DNA of 6,598 nt from Pseudomonas sp. (GTDB lineage Bacteria; Pseudomonadota; Gammaproteobacteria; Pseudomonadales; Pseudomonadaceae): positions 1 through 6,598 of the forward strand of contig DQGF01000166.1 in assembly GCA_003525045.1 (NCBI GenBank). The letters run 5' to 3'. Under the pieces are notes generated by a model. That model did no database searches. It saw only the letters and a list, made by a program, of their open reading frames with translations, and was not told where the DNA came from. The position numbers and the translations under genes are program-made. Shown here piece after piece: positions 6,134-6,598 of this stretch. Each line of letters begins with the position of its first letter. The first letter of the stretch is position 1.

Positions 6134-6598
6134 ATGAGTAACCTGATCGAAATCCGCAACCTCTGCGTAGCCTTCAGTGGCCAGACCGTGGTGCGCAACC
6201 TGTGCCTGGACATTCGCCCGGGCGAGTGCCTGGCCCTGGTGGGTGAGTCGGGTTGCGGCAAGTCGGTGACCGCCCACTCGATCCTGCAACTGCTCCCCGA
6301 GACCGGCACCGAAACCACCGGCAGCATTCGCTATCACGGCAAGGAACTGCTCGGCGCCTCCTCCAGGGTGCTGCGGGAGTTACGCGGCAACCGGATCGCG
6401 ATGATTTTCCAGGAACCGATGTCGTCCCTCAACCCGCTGCACAGCGTCGAAAAACAGATCGGTGAAACCCTGCTGTTGCACAAGGGGCTGACCGGTAAGC
6501 CGGCGCAGGCACGGATTCTCGAGCTGCTGCACCTGGTGGGCATCCAGAAACCCAAGGAGAGGCTCAAGGCCTATCCGCATCAATTGTCCGGCGGCCAG
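6134..6598 (+). CDS. yejF: YejF-type ABC importer ATPase, partial (3' end missing)
   Basis: The ATPase that powers the importer on the cytoplasmic side. The frame is open from ATG 6134 to the last base of the window, 155 codons, ending inside the ABC signature LSGGQ (residues 151-155). Also visible are the Walker A motif GESGCGKS (37-44) and the Q-loop FQEPMSSLNP (92-101), which is typical of Dpp/Opp/Yej ATPases. E. coli YejF has about 529 residues and two ABC domains. Only most of the first domain is in the window, so whether the second domain follows cannot be seen. Walker B and the H-loop of the first domain are also beyond the edge. Unlike the other yej junctions, this gene does not overlap its predecessor; the gap is 39 bases. 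The ribosome-binding site is poor (AAGCGG at 6120-6125). The identification rests on these motifs plus the position directly after YejA, YejB and YejE. Confidence 0.92.
   Translation, partial: MSNLIEIRNLCVAFSGQTVVRNLCLDIRPGECLALVGESGCGKSVTAHSILQLLPETGTETTGSIRYHGKELLGASSRVLRELRGNRIAMIFQEPMSSLNPLHSVEKQIGETLLLHKGLTGKPAQARILELLHLVGIQKPKERLKAYPHQLSGGQ

Overview
The window looks like Pseudomonas chromosome, probably from the P. fluorescens/P. fragi side of the genus. The evidence is the high GC content, GC-ending codons, a lipase that closely resembles the signal-less P. fragi-type enzyme as I recall it, and a YejABEF transporter typical of gammaproteobacteria. All supported genes are on the + strand. 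I see no mobile element, CRISPR array, tRNA or rRNA.

Layout. Positions 1-507 hold the C-terminal half of a class I DAHP synthase (first step of the shikimate pathway). After a gene-free gap of about 230 bases comes a 293-residue family I.1 lipase without an export signal (735-1616). A 105-base gap with a sigma-E/AlgU-like promoter candidate and a strong ribosome-binding site leads to the small cytoplasmic parvulin PpiC (1722-2003). A perfect 10-bp stem terminator (2028-2059) closes that part. An 80-base leader with a 14-bp perfect palindrome then opens a transporter operon: yejA (2140-4008), yejB (4008-5072), yejE (5072-6094) and the first 155 codons of yejF (6134 to the window end).

How the genes work together. 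The yej genes encode one ABC importer: a periplasmic binding protein, two inner-membrane permeases and a double ATPase. E. coli YejABEF takes up the peptide-nucleotide antibiotic microcin C and presumably peptides. yejA/yejB and yejB/yejE overlap by one base (TGATG), so translation is probably coupled. yejE and yejF are separated by 39 bases containing a 13-bp tandem duplication. The three upstream genes have no obvious functional link to each other or to the transporter.

I did not find an undescribed system. The items most worth a second look are regulatory or evolutionary: the AlgU-like promoter before ppiC, the palindrome in the yej leader, the short duplication before yejF, the single binding-protein gene, and the signal-less lipase.
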